Shown here: piece after piece, positions 7,932 through 16,020 of the stretch
Layout of the letters: every line of letters begins with the position of its first letter
How positions within the stretch are numbered: position 1 is the first letter of the stretch
From: Bin5 sp009843665
Lineage (GTDB): Bacteria > Chloroflexota > Anaerolineae > Caldilineales > Caldilineaceae
Length of the DNA stretch: 64,000 nucleotides
NCBI GenBank assembly: GCA_965220285.1
Contig: OZ244818.1
Coordinates: 1,302,001 to 1,366,000, forward strand
Direction: 5' to 3'
The notes under the pieces: generated by a model
Database searches by the model: none
Seen by the model: only the letters and a program-made list of their open reading frames with translations
What the model was told of the DNA's origin: nothing
Program-made: the position numbers and the translations under genes

Positions 7932-9111
7932 TGGGGATGGCTCGCTTTGGGTTGCGGTCTTGCCGGCTTACGCCGGTGGGCGGGAGTGATTGCGATAGCT
8001 GATTATACCCGATCTGTGGACGGGCGGGCGAACGCGTAAGGGAGATGGGGCAGGGCATACGCATCTTATCGGGAGAGAGCTTTCAGGAGATAGGCAGTTA
8101 TCCAACCGGCCTGACTGCGTCTGGCTACAATGTCGATTTGGACCCCGTTCTCTCTCCGCAGGCGATGTGTGAGGCAGGCGGAGCAAGACGGCCAGGGTGT
8201 GCTGCGCATGTCCCTGGCGGATGCGACTGTCGTCCACATTCAAGAGCCGGTGGATTGCATTCCTGGTGCTCAATTGGTTGAAGGTGGAATTCAGGAGCAG
8301 TCCCGCATTGGAAGAAAAGACGGAATTCAGATTTGGTGCAGATGCCTTGGGGGCTGATGTGCGCATTTCATTAATTGTGGACAGTTTGTCCTGGTGGTGT
8401 GTCGCAGGCTTTCTCATTTGTACGTTGTACGAACGTTTACGGATTGTCTGAACTGTGATTTTAGGGGATTTAGGGGATTAACTGCAGTTAGGGGCTGGCT
8501 GGCGCCGGGGGTCTCATTCCAGTGTCTGCGAGAGTTGTACGAACCTTTACATGGCGGGTCGTGTTTTGGCGGGAATATGGCGGAAATAGCGGAAATGGCG
8601 GAAAAGTCGGGTAAAAGCGGGCGAATTTTTTTCCGGCTCTTTTTGTCGTTACGATTTTGCATCAGTTTTTCCGTTTCGGGCGTCAGTTCCCGGTTCTGGC
8701 GACCTCGCCACGACTGTCAATAGCGACAGACTCTTGCCGGTCAGCTGGCGGCTGAGAGCAGGGCGTCGTGTCTGGAGGCTTAGGGTCGGGTCAAGTCGGG
8801 TCAGAAGGGGCAGTATTTCTTTTTCCGGACCTTTGCGTTTGCCTTCGCACACGTTTCCTGCTGTCCTTATTGGGTTCCGGGCGGACAGGTTATGGACAGC
8901 ATACAGTCTTGCCGCGGCCTTCCTTCGCCTTCAGATTGCCTGCCAGCGGGAGTCTGGCTTGACGATGATGCGCTCTCAGCAATGCCTATCTGCATTTCGG
9001 CACAGTGCAATTATATCATTGATTTCGATGCAATTGCCGTGGGAAATGGAGGGACATTTCAGACCCAGGGGACAGCGGCAAGGCGTGGTGTCACAGAGAC
9101 ACGCCTTATCT
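7932..9111. other. Non-coding region without a recognisable gene
   Basis: About 1.2 kb between the leftward dehydrogenase gene and the inverted-repeat element. The open frames present give low-complexity, Arg/Pro/Ser-rich translations without recognisable domains. It contains the tandem repeats listed at 8421-8606. I see no tRNA, CRISPR or transposase remnant in it. Confidence 0.5.
8421..8606. repeat. Paired direct repeats with 9-bp tandem arrays
   Basis: The string GTTGTACGAACGTTTAC (from 8424) recurs with one change as GTTGTACGAACCTTTAC (from 8534). Each copy is followed by a short tandem array with a period of 9 bases: AGGGGATTT repeated at about 8462-8480, and ATGGCGGAA/ATAGCGGAA repeated at about 8577-8605. 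This looks like a non-coding dispersed-repeat unit present twice. Its function is unknown. Confidence 0.5.
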
Positions 9112-9574
9112 GGAGGGTGCATCCCAAAATTGGGGTAGGAACAGTCTGGCGGGGAATCAGTACCAGCGGTGGCTGGCGCTGTCTACCGTATTCGGGCGAG
9201 ACGCTGTGCAGGCGCCAGGCCTGGCCGTACGGTGGAGTCCGTCAGTTGGGGAGGGTGCAAGGGCAGGCACAAGGCCGGCACCTACGGGGATCTGATGGGA
9301 CTGGCGGGGCGTGGGTTGGCTGGACACCTTCGATCAGGCACCTGTTACGAATAGAGACACCAGGTCGATGAGGCATGTTGTAGGAGAGGGGGCGTTGCGG
9401 GGGCGGAGCCCCCGCACAAGGGAGGGCCGACTAGGCCCGACCGCCCGGAACTGCAGTGGTCAGTGGTCAGAGACGGCGCTTCCTCTGGCGCAGATCGGAA
9501 CGCGGACAGGTCCTGGTCAGGGCTCTGCCAGAGGATTGCGAGAGTTCGCCCCCATCTTGGGATGCACCCAATCC
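9112..9574. repeat. Inverted-repeat element, full copy A (MITE-like, 463 bp)
   Basis: The left end reads GTGCATCCCAAAATTGGGG (from 9117). The right end (9547-9574) is its reverse complement with few changes, so the unit has terminal inverted repeats of about 25 bp. It encodes no transposase or other recognisable protein. Near the right side is a conserved core (9388-9447): a 9-bp GC stem with the three-base loop GGA (TGCGGGGGC/GCCCCCGCA at 9396-9416) and a second small hairpin of GGGCC/GGCCC. The core is followed by AGTGGTC heptamers. Related copies lie at 28782, 36556 and 48448. It lies directly before the promoter of the 9.8-kb operon. Confidence 0.75.
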
Positions 9575-9585
9575 AAGATGCCGGG

Positions 9586-9612
9586 TTGACATCGTAACCA
9601 TGTATATATTAT
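9586..9612 (+). promoter_or_regulatory. Candidate sigma-70-type promoter
   Basis: TTGACA at 9586-9591 is a perfect -35 match. The AT-rich stretch after it holds TATTAT at 9607-9612 (15-base spacer) and TTATTA at 9609-9614 (17-base spacer). It would transcribe the aminotransferase/ABC importer operon starting at 9843 with a leader of roughly 220 bases. It begins 12 bases after the right end of the inverted-repeat element. Confidence 0.5.
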
Positions 9613-9842
9613 TATACAAATGACCTCACATGTCTTTGCGATGGTTTGCGCCATTTGACGAGCAACTGTCGACCCTGACGAGGAATCTTGAATCCCTGAG
9701 CTTGGCCACAGCTTTCAAGACTTTCGCTTAACCTGACTCCAAAATCGAATATTCTCGAATGAGATGTGATCGACGGCATCTCCCGGGTACCCCAAGCCGG
9801 ATGAGGCATTAGCTCCAGACAGAGAAACGAGGGATCCGCCAA

Positions 9843-11135
9843 ATGGCAGAGCGACTGAAAGATCTGTTGGACGTTGGGGACGGCCACCCTGGAGAGGGGG
9901 GTGCCGAAGAGGCGGAGAGCGGTTTGCCAACCATGTTTCCGCGGATCGTCGGTCCAAATTGTCTCAAATATGTTGAGGAGGTCATTTCGGGGGGATTGAA
10001 GGTCAATATGACCGAGCGCTTTGAAAGAGCGTTTGCAGAGGCGCTGGGGGTGAAACATTGCATCACGACGCCCGGTTGCACTTCGGCGCTTGCGACCCTG
10101 GCTTCTGCGCTTCGCTTCGAGCCAGGAGACGAAGTAATTGCCAGTCCCATCACGGACTTTGGAACAGTTCAAGGCCTTTGCGTTGAGGGTTACATACCCG
10201 TTTTCGCCGATACCGAGGCCGGCACGGTAAATGTATGCGCGGAGACGATTGAAGAGTGCATTACGGACCGGACGCGGGCGATCCTGGTCGTGCACAAGAC
10301 GGGACTGGTCTGCGATATGGATCCTATCAACAAGCTGGCCCAGAAGCGCAATCTCTTTGTTTATGAGGACGCGTGCCAGGCGGCGTTCAGTGAATACAAG
10401 GGCAGGCTAGTGGGCACACTGGCGGATGCGGCTGCGTTTTCATTCGATCCCGAAAAGACGATGGGCTCAGACATTGGGGGTTGTGTCGTTACAAACGATG
10501 ATGAGCTGGCGTCACGAATGCGCTTCCTGGCTCATGATCGCGGGGCCGAGTGGATCCCCGGATATGGTCGCTATCACCATGAAATGGGCTACTCATACCG
10601 CATGCCGGAGTGTACGGCTGCGATCTGTCTGGGCCAGCTCGAGGTCATCGGTGAACAGGCTGCACACCGGGACCGTATTGCGCGTATTCTGTGGCCGCTT
10701 TTGGAAGAGATTCCCGGGATCACACCCTTGCCCATACCGGATAATGTGACCCTGTTTTCCTGCTGGATGGTCGGCTTTCACATGGACCCGCGGCAGTTTC
10801 ACTGTACGGCGGAGGCGTTCTCTCAACAGCTGGCGGACGCCGGTATCCCAGGCGCCGGTACTGCCAAGTATTACTTGATGCCTGAGGCCCTTGCTTTCCT
10901 GCAGAAGCGAGCGGAAAGCAAGTCTCATCAGTTCGCGATGCCGCCGGCCTCGCGCAGCTACCATTACAATGCCGACAACTGCCCCAATGCGAAAGCTTAT
11001 CTTGAAAACTTTATCCGCTGGGCATCTATCGGCGAAAAGTACCGGCCGGAACATTGTGAACTGATCGCTGAAATTGTGCGGAGGGTTGCGGACCGCAATC
11101 GCAGTTCGGGGCGTGTTGAGAAAAAAGGGAGGTGA
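9843..11135 (+). CDS. DegT/DnrJ/EryC1/StrS family PLP aminotransferase
   Basis: 430 residues. It carries the fold features TTPGCTSALATLASAL, EPGDEVIASPITDF, PVFADTEAGTVNV, VYEDACQAAFSEYKG and FSFDPEKTMGSDIGG, where the Lys of EKTMG is the expected PLP Schiff-base residue. GYSYRMPECTAAICLGQL is the usual DegT substrate-side helix. The C-terminal part includes the AGIPGAGTAKYY loop. It begins a plus-strand operon with an ABC sugar importer and a second DegT protein, so it probably aminates or dehydrates a sugar or cyclitol that the importer brings in or that derives from it. The first 25 residues are acidic, and an internal start (an ATG at about residue 31) is possible. Confidence 0.88.
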   Translation: MAERLKDLLDVGDGHPGEGGAEEAESGLPTMFPRIVGPNCLKYVEEVISGGLKVNMTERFERAFAEALGVKHCITTPGCTSALATLASALRFEPGDEVIASPITDFGTVQGLCVEGYIPVFADTEAGTVNVCAETIEECITDRTRAILVVHKTGLVCDMDPINKLAQKRNLFVYEDACQAAFSEYKGRLVGTLADAAAFSFDPEKTMGSDIGGCVVTNDDELASRMRFLAHDRGAEWIPGYGRYHHEMGYSYRMPECTAAICLGQLEVIGEQAAHRDRIARILWPLLEEIPGITPLPIPDNVTLFSCWMVGFHMDPRQFHCTAEAFSQQLADAGIPGAGTAKYYLMPEALAFLQKRAESKSHQFAMPPASRSYHYNADNCPNAKAYLENFIRWASIGEKYRPEHCELIAEIVRRVADRNRSSGRVEKKGR

Positions 11136-11222
11136 GGCAAAGGGTAATGTCTTCGACGATGTGCGTGAGGAAGTTGGGCATCCCTACGTTTGCTACCAGT
11201 CAGAGACAGTAAAGGAGGAAAC

Positions 11223-12590
11223 ATGCGTCAGAAAGGACAGATCAGCCGCCGAGGTTTCTTACGTCTATCTGCGGCCACGGTCGCGGGTGCTGCGGCAGTG
11301 GCCTGTGTGCCGGCCGCTCCGGCGACGGACATGACGGGCGAGGGGGAAGGCGCGCCAGCCGCTGAGATGGTGGAACTGGTGTACTGGTACGACAACTCGT
11401 ACCCCGAAGCGACGATGACTCAGGCTGGGGAGGAGTTCAACGAGTCGCAAACGAATATCTCGATTGAGATGGTACCGTTGCCGTATGGTGAAGCGATTCA
11501 GAAGGTCTATGTTGCGCTGGCAGGCGGTGAGGCGCCCTTTGATCTTACCTTCAACCATCCTATGCAGCGGGCAACCTATGCTGTGCGCGGCGTATTGGTC
11601 CCCTTGAACGACTATATCGAAGCGGACCCTCGAGTTAACGTGGACAACTTCTACCCCGGCCTGGTGGAGAACCTCTCCTGGCAGGGGCAAGTATACGCCA
11701 TCGCCGACGGCGCGCATCCCATGTTTGTCATGTATAACCCCAGGCTGATGGAGGAGGCGGGTCTCCAGGATCCGTGGGAGGTCTATCAGGAAGGCGGATG
11801 GACGCTGGAAAAATGGGAACGGGAGTACGCCGGCGCGCTGTCTACGGGCGAGGGAGCCGAAAAGCAGTGGGGCCGCACACCCATGTCCCGAACGATCCGA
11901 CTTGAAAATCTGTGGATCTGGGGCTTTGGCGGCGACGTATGGAACGAGGACAATACGGCGACCGTGATCAACGAGGCCGAGGCGATCGAGGCGTGGAACT
12001 GGATGGCCGATACGACAAAGATGGGCTTCACGCCGACTCCGGCAGAAGCGGAGGAGTTCCGCGGCGGCGCCGAAATGATGAACACTGAGCGGGTGGCGAT
12101 GGGTTTCTACCACCGGGAGATTCTTCCCTATTTGCGTGAGGATCTCGTCTTGGGCCAGGTGCCGCTGCCTGAGATGCCAAATGGACCGACGATTACCCGT
12201 AATCCCCCCGAGGGGCCGGGCATCTATACCGGCAGCGAGCATCCCGACGAGGCGTGGGAGTACGTCGCATTCAACACCAATAGAGGGCACGAACTGCTTA
12301 TTATTGCCCACTATGGCGACCCCACTTCACCGGAGGTGGCGGAGTCCGACCTGTGGTTGAAGCAGGGTTTGAAGGACTGGGAAACACCTGAGGTGATCGA
12401 TATTGCAGCTGCACAGGTCACCCGCGTCATCCTTCACATCCCCGGCATCCGCGAGATGGACGCGCTCATCCAAGGCGCCTGGGATGAAATCCTGCTGGAC
12501 CGGAAGACGGCGCAGGAGGCGATGGATGAGGTGAAGCCGGACGTCGACCAACTGATTGCGGAGTATCGAGAAGAATACGGAGATTTCTAG
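11223..12590 (+). CDS. ABC sugar importer, solute-binding lipoprotein (Tat-type signal)
   Basis: 455 residues. The N-terminus has a twin-arginine motif (SRRGFLRLS) and a lipobox ending VACVPA, so it is probably exported folded and anchored by a lipid on Cys. The mature part is a family-1 extracellular solute-binding protein (VELVYWYDNSYPEATM, then PFDLTFNHPMQRA and the AWEYVAFNT segment typical of the C-terminal lobe). It follows the DegT gene by 87 bases with a strong AAAGGAGG ribosome site 6 bases before the ATG. A stem-loop starts four bases after the stop codon, before the two permease genes. The ligand is unknown; oligosaccharides or amino sugars are plausible. Confidence 0.92.
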   Translation: MRQKGQISRRGFLRLSAATVAGAAAVACVPAAPATDMTGEGEGAPAAEMVELVYWYDNSYPEATMTQAGEEFNESQTNISIEMVPLPYGEAIQKVYVALAGGEAPFDLTFNHPMQRATYAVRGVLVPLNDYIEADPRVNVDNFYPGLVENLSWQGQVYAIADGAHPMFVMYNPRLMEEAGLQDPWEVYQEGGWTLEKWEREYAGALSTGEGAEKQWGRTPMSRTIRLENLWIWGFGGDVWNEDNTATVINEAEAIEAWNWMADTTKMGFTPTPAEAEEFRGGAEMMNTERVAMGFYHREILPYLREDLVLGQVPLPEMPNGPTITRNPPEGPGIYTGSEHPDEAWEYVAFNTNRGHELLIIAHYGDPTSPEVAESDLWLKQGLKDWETPEVIDIAAAQVTRVILHIPGIREMDALIQGAWDEILLDRKTAQEAMDEVKPDVDQLIAEYREEYGDF

Positions 12591-12594
12591 AACT

Positions 12595-12656
12595 TGCGAC
12601 ACGGCTCCTGTCCAGTGGTCGAGCCCAGAAGCCTTCCTGGACAGGATATTGTCGCA
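12595..12656 (+). promoter_or_regulatory. Intercistronic stem-loop between binding-protein and permease genes
   Basis: Nested inverted repeats: outer arms TGCGACA (12595-12601) and TGTCGCA (12650-12656), inner arms CCTGTCCAG (12607-12615) and CTGGACAGG (12637-12645), all perfect. No T-tract follows, so it is more likely an mRNA-stabilising or partial-termination structure than a full terminator. Such structures after a binding-protein gene keep its message more abundant than that of the permeases. Confidence 0.65.
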
Positions 12657-12779
12657 GTATCAGGTTTGGAACAGGAGTGGCGTCAGCGAAATGGCAGTGC
12701 GCTCGTCTGATGTCACTCCGCCCTCTACCTGTCAGCATTCAGATGCGAGATAATCGAAAACAGGAGCAATTAATCTGAC

Positions 12780-13685
12780 ATGGAAAAGGTATGGTCCATG
12801 TTGGGAACACGTACGCAGTTGCGGCGCGACGTTCTTGGGTACATGTTTATCGCGCCGTGGCTGGTCGGATTCATCGTCTTTACTGCCGGCCCGATGGTGG
12901 GCTTAGTCTATCTCGCCTTCACGCGCTATCCCGTCCTATCACCTCCCACTTTTAACGGGCTGGACAACCTCGACAGGATGCTGGGTGACAGGTTCTTTAC
13001 AATTTCCCTGTGGAACACAGCCTACTTCACCTTTTTGGGCGTGCCGGCGCAGGTTGTATGGGCGCTGATGCTTGCGCTGTTGCTCAACATGCGCGTGTAC
13101 GGCGTGAACATCTTTCGAACTCTGTATTATCTGCCTACCATCATCCCCGGTGTAGCCAGTGTGTTCCTCTGGATGTATATATTCAATCCCGACTATGGTC
13201 TGGCCAACTACATCTTGTCGTTGTTTGGGATTCCGGGTCAGGCGTGGCTCTGGGATCCTGAGCTGTCCAAGCCTTCCCTGATCATCATGGAGCTGTGGCG
13301 GGTGGGAACGATGATGGTCGTGTTTCTGGCCGGGCTGCAGGGCGTGCCGCAGTCGCTTTACGATGCGGCCGCGATAGATGGGGCCGGCAGGATTGCGCAA
13401 TTCAGACACGTCACTGTGCCGATGATTACGCCGCTCATCTTCTTCAATCTGGTGGTGGGTATCATCAGCTCTTTCCAGATTTTCACCGCTGCTTACATCG
13501 CCACGCAGGGCGGCCCGGTTCACACAACGCTTTTCTACGTGCTCTTTGTGTATCGACATGCGTTCGAGAACCTGCGGATGGGCTATGCCTCCCTACTGGC
13601 GTGGGTATTGTTTTTCATCATCCTGGTCTTTACGCTCGTTCAGTTCAGGATGGCGCGGATATGGGTGTTCTACGAGGTGGAATGA
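12780..13685 (+). CDS. ABC sugar importer, permease subunit 1 (MalF/UgpA type)
   Basis: 301 residues with about six hydrophobic membrane segments (first at about 20-45). The cytoplasmic EAA loop for coupling to the ATPase is at about residues 195-214 (AAAIDGAGRIAQFRHVTVP). GYMFIAPWLVGF and LYYLPTIIPGVAS are typical of this subunit. It forms the heterodimeric channel with the next gene, whose start overlaps its stop (ATGA). No ATPase gene lies in this operon; the one at 18601-19683 may serve it. Confidence 0.93.
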   Translation: MEKVWSMLGTRTQLRRDVLGYMFIAPWLVGFIVFTAGPMVGLVYLAFTRYPVLSPPTFNGLDNLDRMLGDRFFTISLWNTAYFTFLGVPAQVVWALMLALLLNMRVYGVNIFRTLYYLPTIIPGVASVFLWMYIFNPDYGLANYILSLFGIPGQAWLWDPELSKPSLIIMELWRVGTMMVVFLAGLQGVPQSLYDAAAIDGAGRIAQFRHVTVPMITPLIFFNLVVGIISSFQIFTAAYIATQGGPVHTTLFYVLFVYRHAFENLRMGYASLLAWVLFFIILVFTLVQFRMARIWVFYEVE

Positions 13686-14530
13686 GACCTTTTTCATCCG
13701 CTCTTGCGTCCAATACAGTACGCTATGCTCTGTTGATCTTTGGCGGGGTAATTTGCTTCATACCTCTTGGATGGATGCTTTCCACCTCTCTTAAGATGCC
13801 CGGCACCGAGTTCATTTTCCCGCCGAATCTGATTCCGCGGCCGGTCGTATGGAGTAACTACATCGATGCCGTCACGCGCCCAGGACATCCATTTTTTCTC
13901 TATACTCGTAATAGTGTTGTCATCACGCTTACGGCTACATTGGGGACAGTACTGACGAGCTCATTTGTGGCGTTTGGCTTCGCCCGAATCCGCTTTCGGG
14001 GCCGTGACTTCTGGTTCATTGTTCTTCTTTCTACGCTGATGCTCCCCGATGTTGTCCGGTTGATCCCATCCTTCATCTTATTCAGAATACTGGGGTGGAT
14101 AGATACCCTGTTGCCGCTGATTGTTCCCTTCTGGTTCGGCGTCAATGCGTTCTATGTGTTTCTCATTCGACAGTACTTCAGGACGATTCCCCTGGAGCTG
14201 GATGAAGCGGCGTTGATGGACGGGGCCACTTACGTGCGCATCTACTGGCAGGTCGTTTTGCCGATATCAGGACCGGTTTTGGGGGCTGTGACGATCTTTT
14301 CCGTCCTCAGTCATTGGAATGACTTTCTGGGGCCTCTGATATACACGAATTCGGTTGATCTGCGCACGCTGGCGCTGGGTTTGCGCTTTTTCATGAGTCG
14401 AACAGGCACCGATTGGAACCAGCTGATGGCTGCATCTATTCTGATGCTCGCACCGATACTCGCGCTGTTTTTCTCGATGCAAAGATATTTCATTCGCGGC
14501 ATACACATGACTGGATTTGGAGGGCGGTAG
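13682..14530 (+). CDS. ABC sugar importer, permease subunit 2 (MalG/UgpE type)
   Basis: 282 residues starting MRPFSSALASN. It has about six membrane segments and an EAA loop AALMDGATYVRIYWQVVLP. The final RYFIRGIHMTGFGGR is the characteristic C-terminus of the family. The ATG overlaps the previous stop by four bases. An in-frame upstream extension exists but only shadows the other permease gene. Confidence 0.93.
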   Translation: MRPFSSALASNTVRYALLIFGGVICFIPLGWMLSTSLKMPGTEFIFPPNLIPRPVVWSNYIDAVTRPGHPFFLYTRNSVVITLTATLGTVLTSSFVAFGFARIRFRGRDFWFIVLLSTLMLPDVVRLIPSFILFRILGWIDTLLPLIVPFWFGVNAFYVFLIRQYFRTIPLELDEAALMDGATYVRIYWQVVLPISGPVLGAVTIFSVLSHWNDFLGPLIYTNSVDLRTLALGLRFFMSRTGTDWNQLMAASILMLAPILALFFSMQRYFIRGIHMTGFGGR

Positions 14531-14571
14531 TCCAGTCCAGGTAATGTGCGAAAATCCAGGGGGAAGAGAAG

Positions 14572-15822
14572 ATGAAGGGACAAACGACAGAGCTGGCAGT
14601 CGAGGGAGGGACTCCGATTTTTTCGGAGCCCATCGGTCAGAATCTGGGCGTGCGCAAAGTCGGCGCGGAAGAGGCGGAGGCAGTGGCTGCCTTGATCCGC
14701 GACGGGATAAGAGGCGATCCAATTGGCGCGTTTTGCGAGGCTTTCACACGAGCGCATGGCGTGCGCCACGGGATTGCTGTAGATTCAGGAACCGCTGCGG
14801 TCCACGTCGGCGTTGTCGCCGCCGGTGTCGAACCCGGCGATGAGGTAATCCTCCCGGCCATCAGCGACGTGGGTTCGGTGAAAGGAATCCTCGCCCAGAA
14901 CGCCATTCCGATCTTTGCCGACGTAGATTTGCATACGTTCAACATCGATCCCGCCGACGTCGAGGCAAAGATAACTGACAGGACGAAGGCAATCGTAGCC
15001 GTCCATCTTTACGGTCAGCCAGCGAAGATGGACGAACTGATGGACATTGGCCGGCGCCACGACATTCCGATCATTGAGGACTGCGCGCAGGCGCATTTCG
15101 CTGAATACAAGGGGAGGAGAGTGGGAACAATTGGAGATATTGGCGTATTCAGCTTCATCACCGGCAAACATATGACAACGATTACAGGCGGCATGGTGAT
15201 GACAGATACAGATGAGTTCGCCGAGCGGGCTGCGCTGTTCGCTGTCGGGCGCGGAGAGGAAGAAGGCACCAAGGAGGGTATGTTCTTCCGGACTCACGTC
15301 GGTCTCGGGCTCAACTACCGGATGAATCCTTTAGGGGCGGCGGTGGGAATGGTACAGCTAAACAAGCTGGACGACATCGTGGCACGGCGCAGAGAGACCG
15401 GTCAGATGCTCGACCAATTGATTCACGACATTCCGGGACTCAGCCCGCCGCACATTATAGGTGAGGCAAAGCACGCCTACTGGCTCTACGCGGTCAGGTT
15501 GGAGGAGGGCGCGTTTACTGCAGACATTTACACTTTTGCTCGCGCCCTGAAGGCCGAGGGCGTGGCTTGCATGCCCAAGTGGTACTATCTTCTTTACGAC
15601 CATCCCGCTTTTCTGAACCCGGAACCGCCGAAACATCCCGAATACGCGTTTCCGCGAGCCGTGTATGACGACCGCGAACGGTATTACAAGGGCATGTGCC
15701 CCAATGCGGAACGGGGTTTGGCAGCGCACCTCGTGATCACGTGGAGCGAATTCTATACGAAGGAGGACGTGTTAGGCGTAGAAAGGGCCTTGCGAAAGGT
15801 AGCCGATGCCTATAGGGCATAG
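14572..15822 (+). CDS. DegT/DnrJ/EryC1/StrS family PLP aminotransferase
   Basis: 416 residues. Full set of family features: VDSGTAAVHVGVVAA, EPGDEVILPAISDVGS, PIFADVDLHTFNIDP, AVHLYGQPAKMDEL, IIEDCAQAHFAEYKG and FSFITGKHMTTITGG with the PLP lysine in GKH. NYRMNPLGAAVGMVQL is the substrate-side helix. It is the last gene of the importer operon, 41 bases after the permease, and is followed by a strong terminator. It is a divergent paralogue of the operon's first gene. Two such enzymes in one uptake operon suggest two-step handling of an amino or deoxy sugar or a cyclitol. Confidence 0.9.
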   Translation: MKGQTTELAVEGGTPIFSEPIGQNLGVRKVGAEEAEAVAALIRDGIRGDPIGAFCEAFTRAHGVRHGIAVDSGTAAVHVGVVAAGVEPGDEVILPAISDVGSVKGILAQNAIPIFADVDLHTFNIDPADVEAKITDRTKAIVAVHLYGQPAKMDELMDIGRRHDIPIIEDCAQAHFAEYKGRRVGTIGDIGVFSFITGKHMTTITGGMVMTDTDEFAERAALFAVGRGEEEGTKEGMFFRTHVGLGLNYRMNPLGAAVGMVQLNKLDDIVARRRETGQMLDQLIHDIPGLSPPHIIGEAKHAYWLYAVRLEEGAFTADIYTFARALKAEGVACMPKWYYLLYDHPAFLNPEPPKHPEYAFPRAVYDDRERYYKGMCPNAERGLAAHLVITWSEFYTKEDVLGVERALRKVADAYRA

Positions 15823-15840
15823 CCTCCCGGTCCGAACTCA

Positions 15841-15864
15841 AAGCGCTGACGCACGTCAGCGCTT
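15841..15864 (+). terminator. Intrinsic terminator of the 9.8-15.8 kb operon
   Basis: A perfect 24-base palindrome made of AAGCGCTGACG, CA and CGTCAGCGCTT begins 18 bases after the stop codon and is followed by a short T-rich stretch (CTTTGC). It can work in both directions; the leftward esterase gene ends 157 bases further on. Confidence 0.75.
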
Positions 15865-16020
15865 CTTTGCATCTACAACACGATTTATTGCAAGTCAACG
15901 ACCCTGAAACTGCGCGTCTGATTCACGCGAGTCGAACTAATTCAGGGACAATGCGTGCACCCTCGCAGCCGCATTGCAGCCTAATTGACCCAACTCTTGC
16001 TGGACTGCATACAAGCTACC

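Noticed and set aside
7968..8417. 149-codon leftward open frame
   Set aside because: Its translation has no domain, poor composition and no ribosome site. The region also carries repeats.
9396..9416. GC hairpin as an ordinary intrinsic terminator
   Set aside because: No T-tract follows in any of the four copies, and the hairpin moves with the element rather than with gene ends.
9612..10295. 227-codon leftward open frame
   Set aside because: It is antisense to the well-supported aminotransferase gene and shows no protein family.
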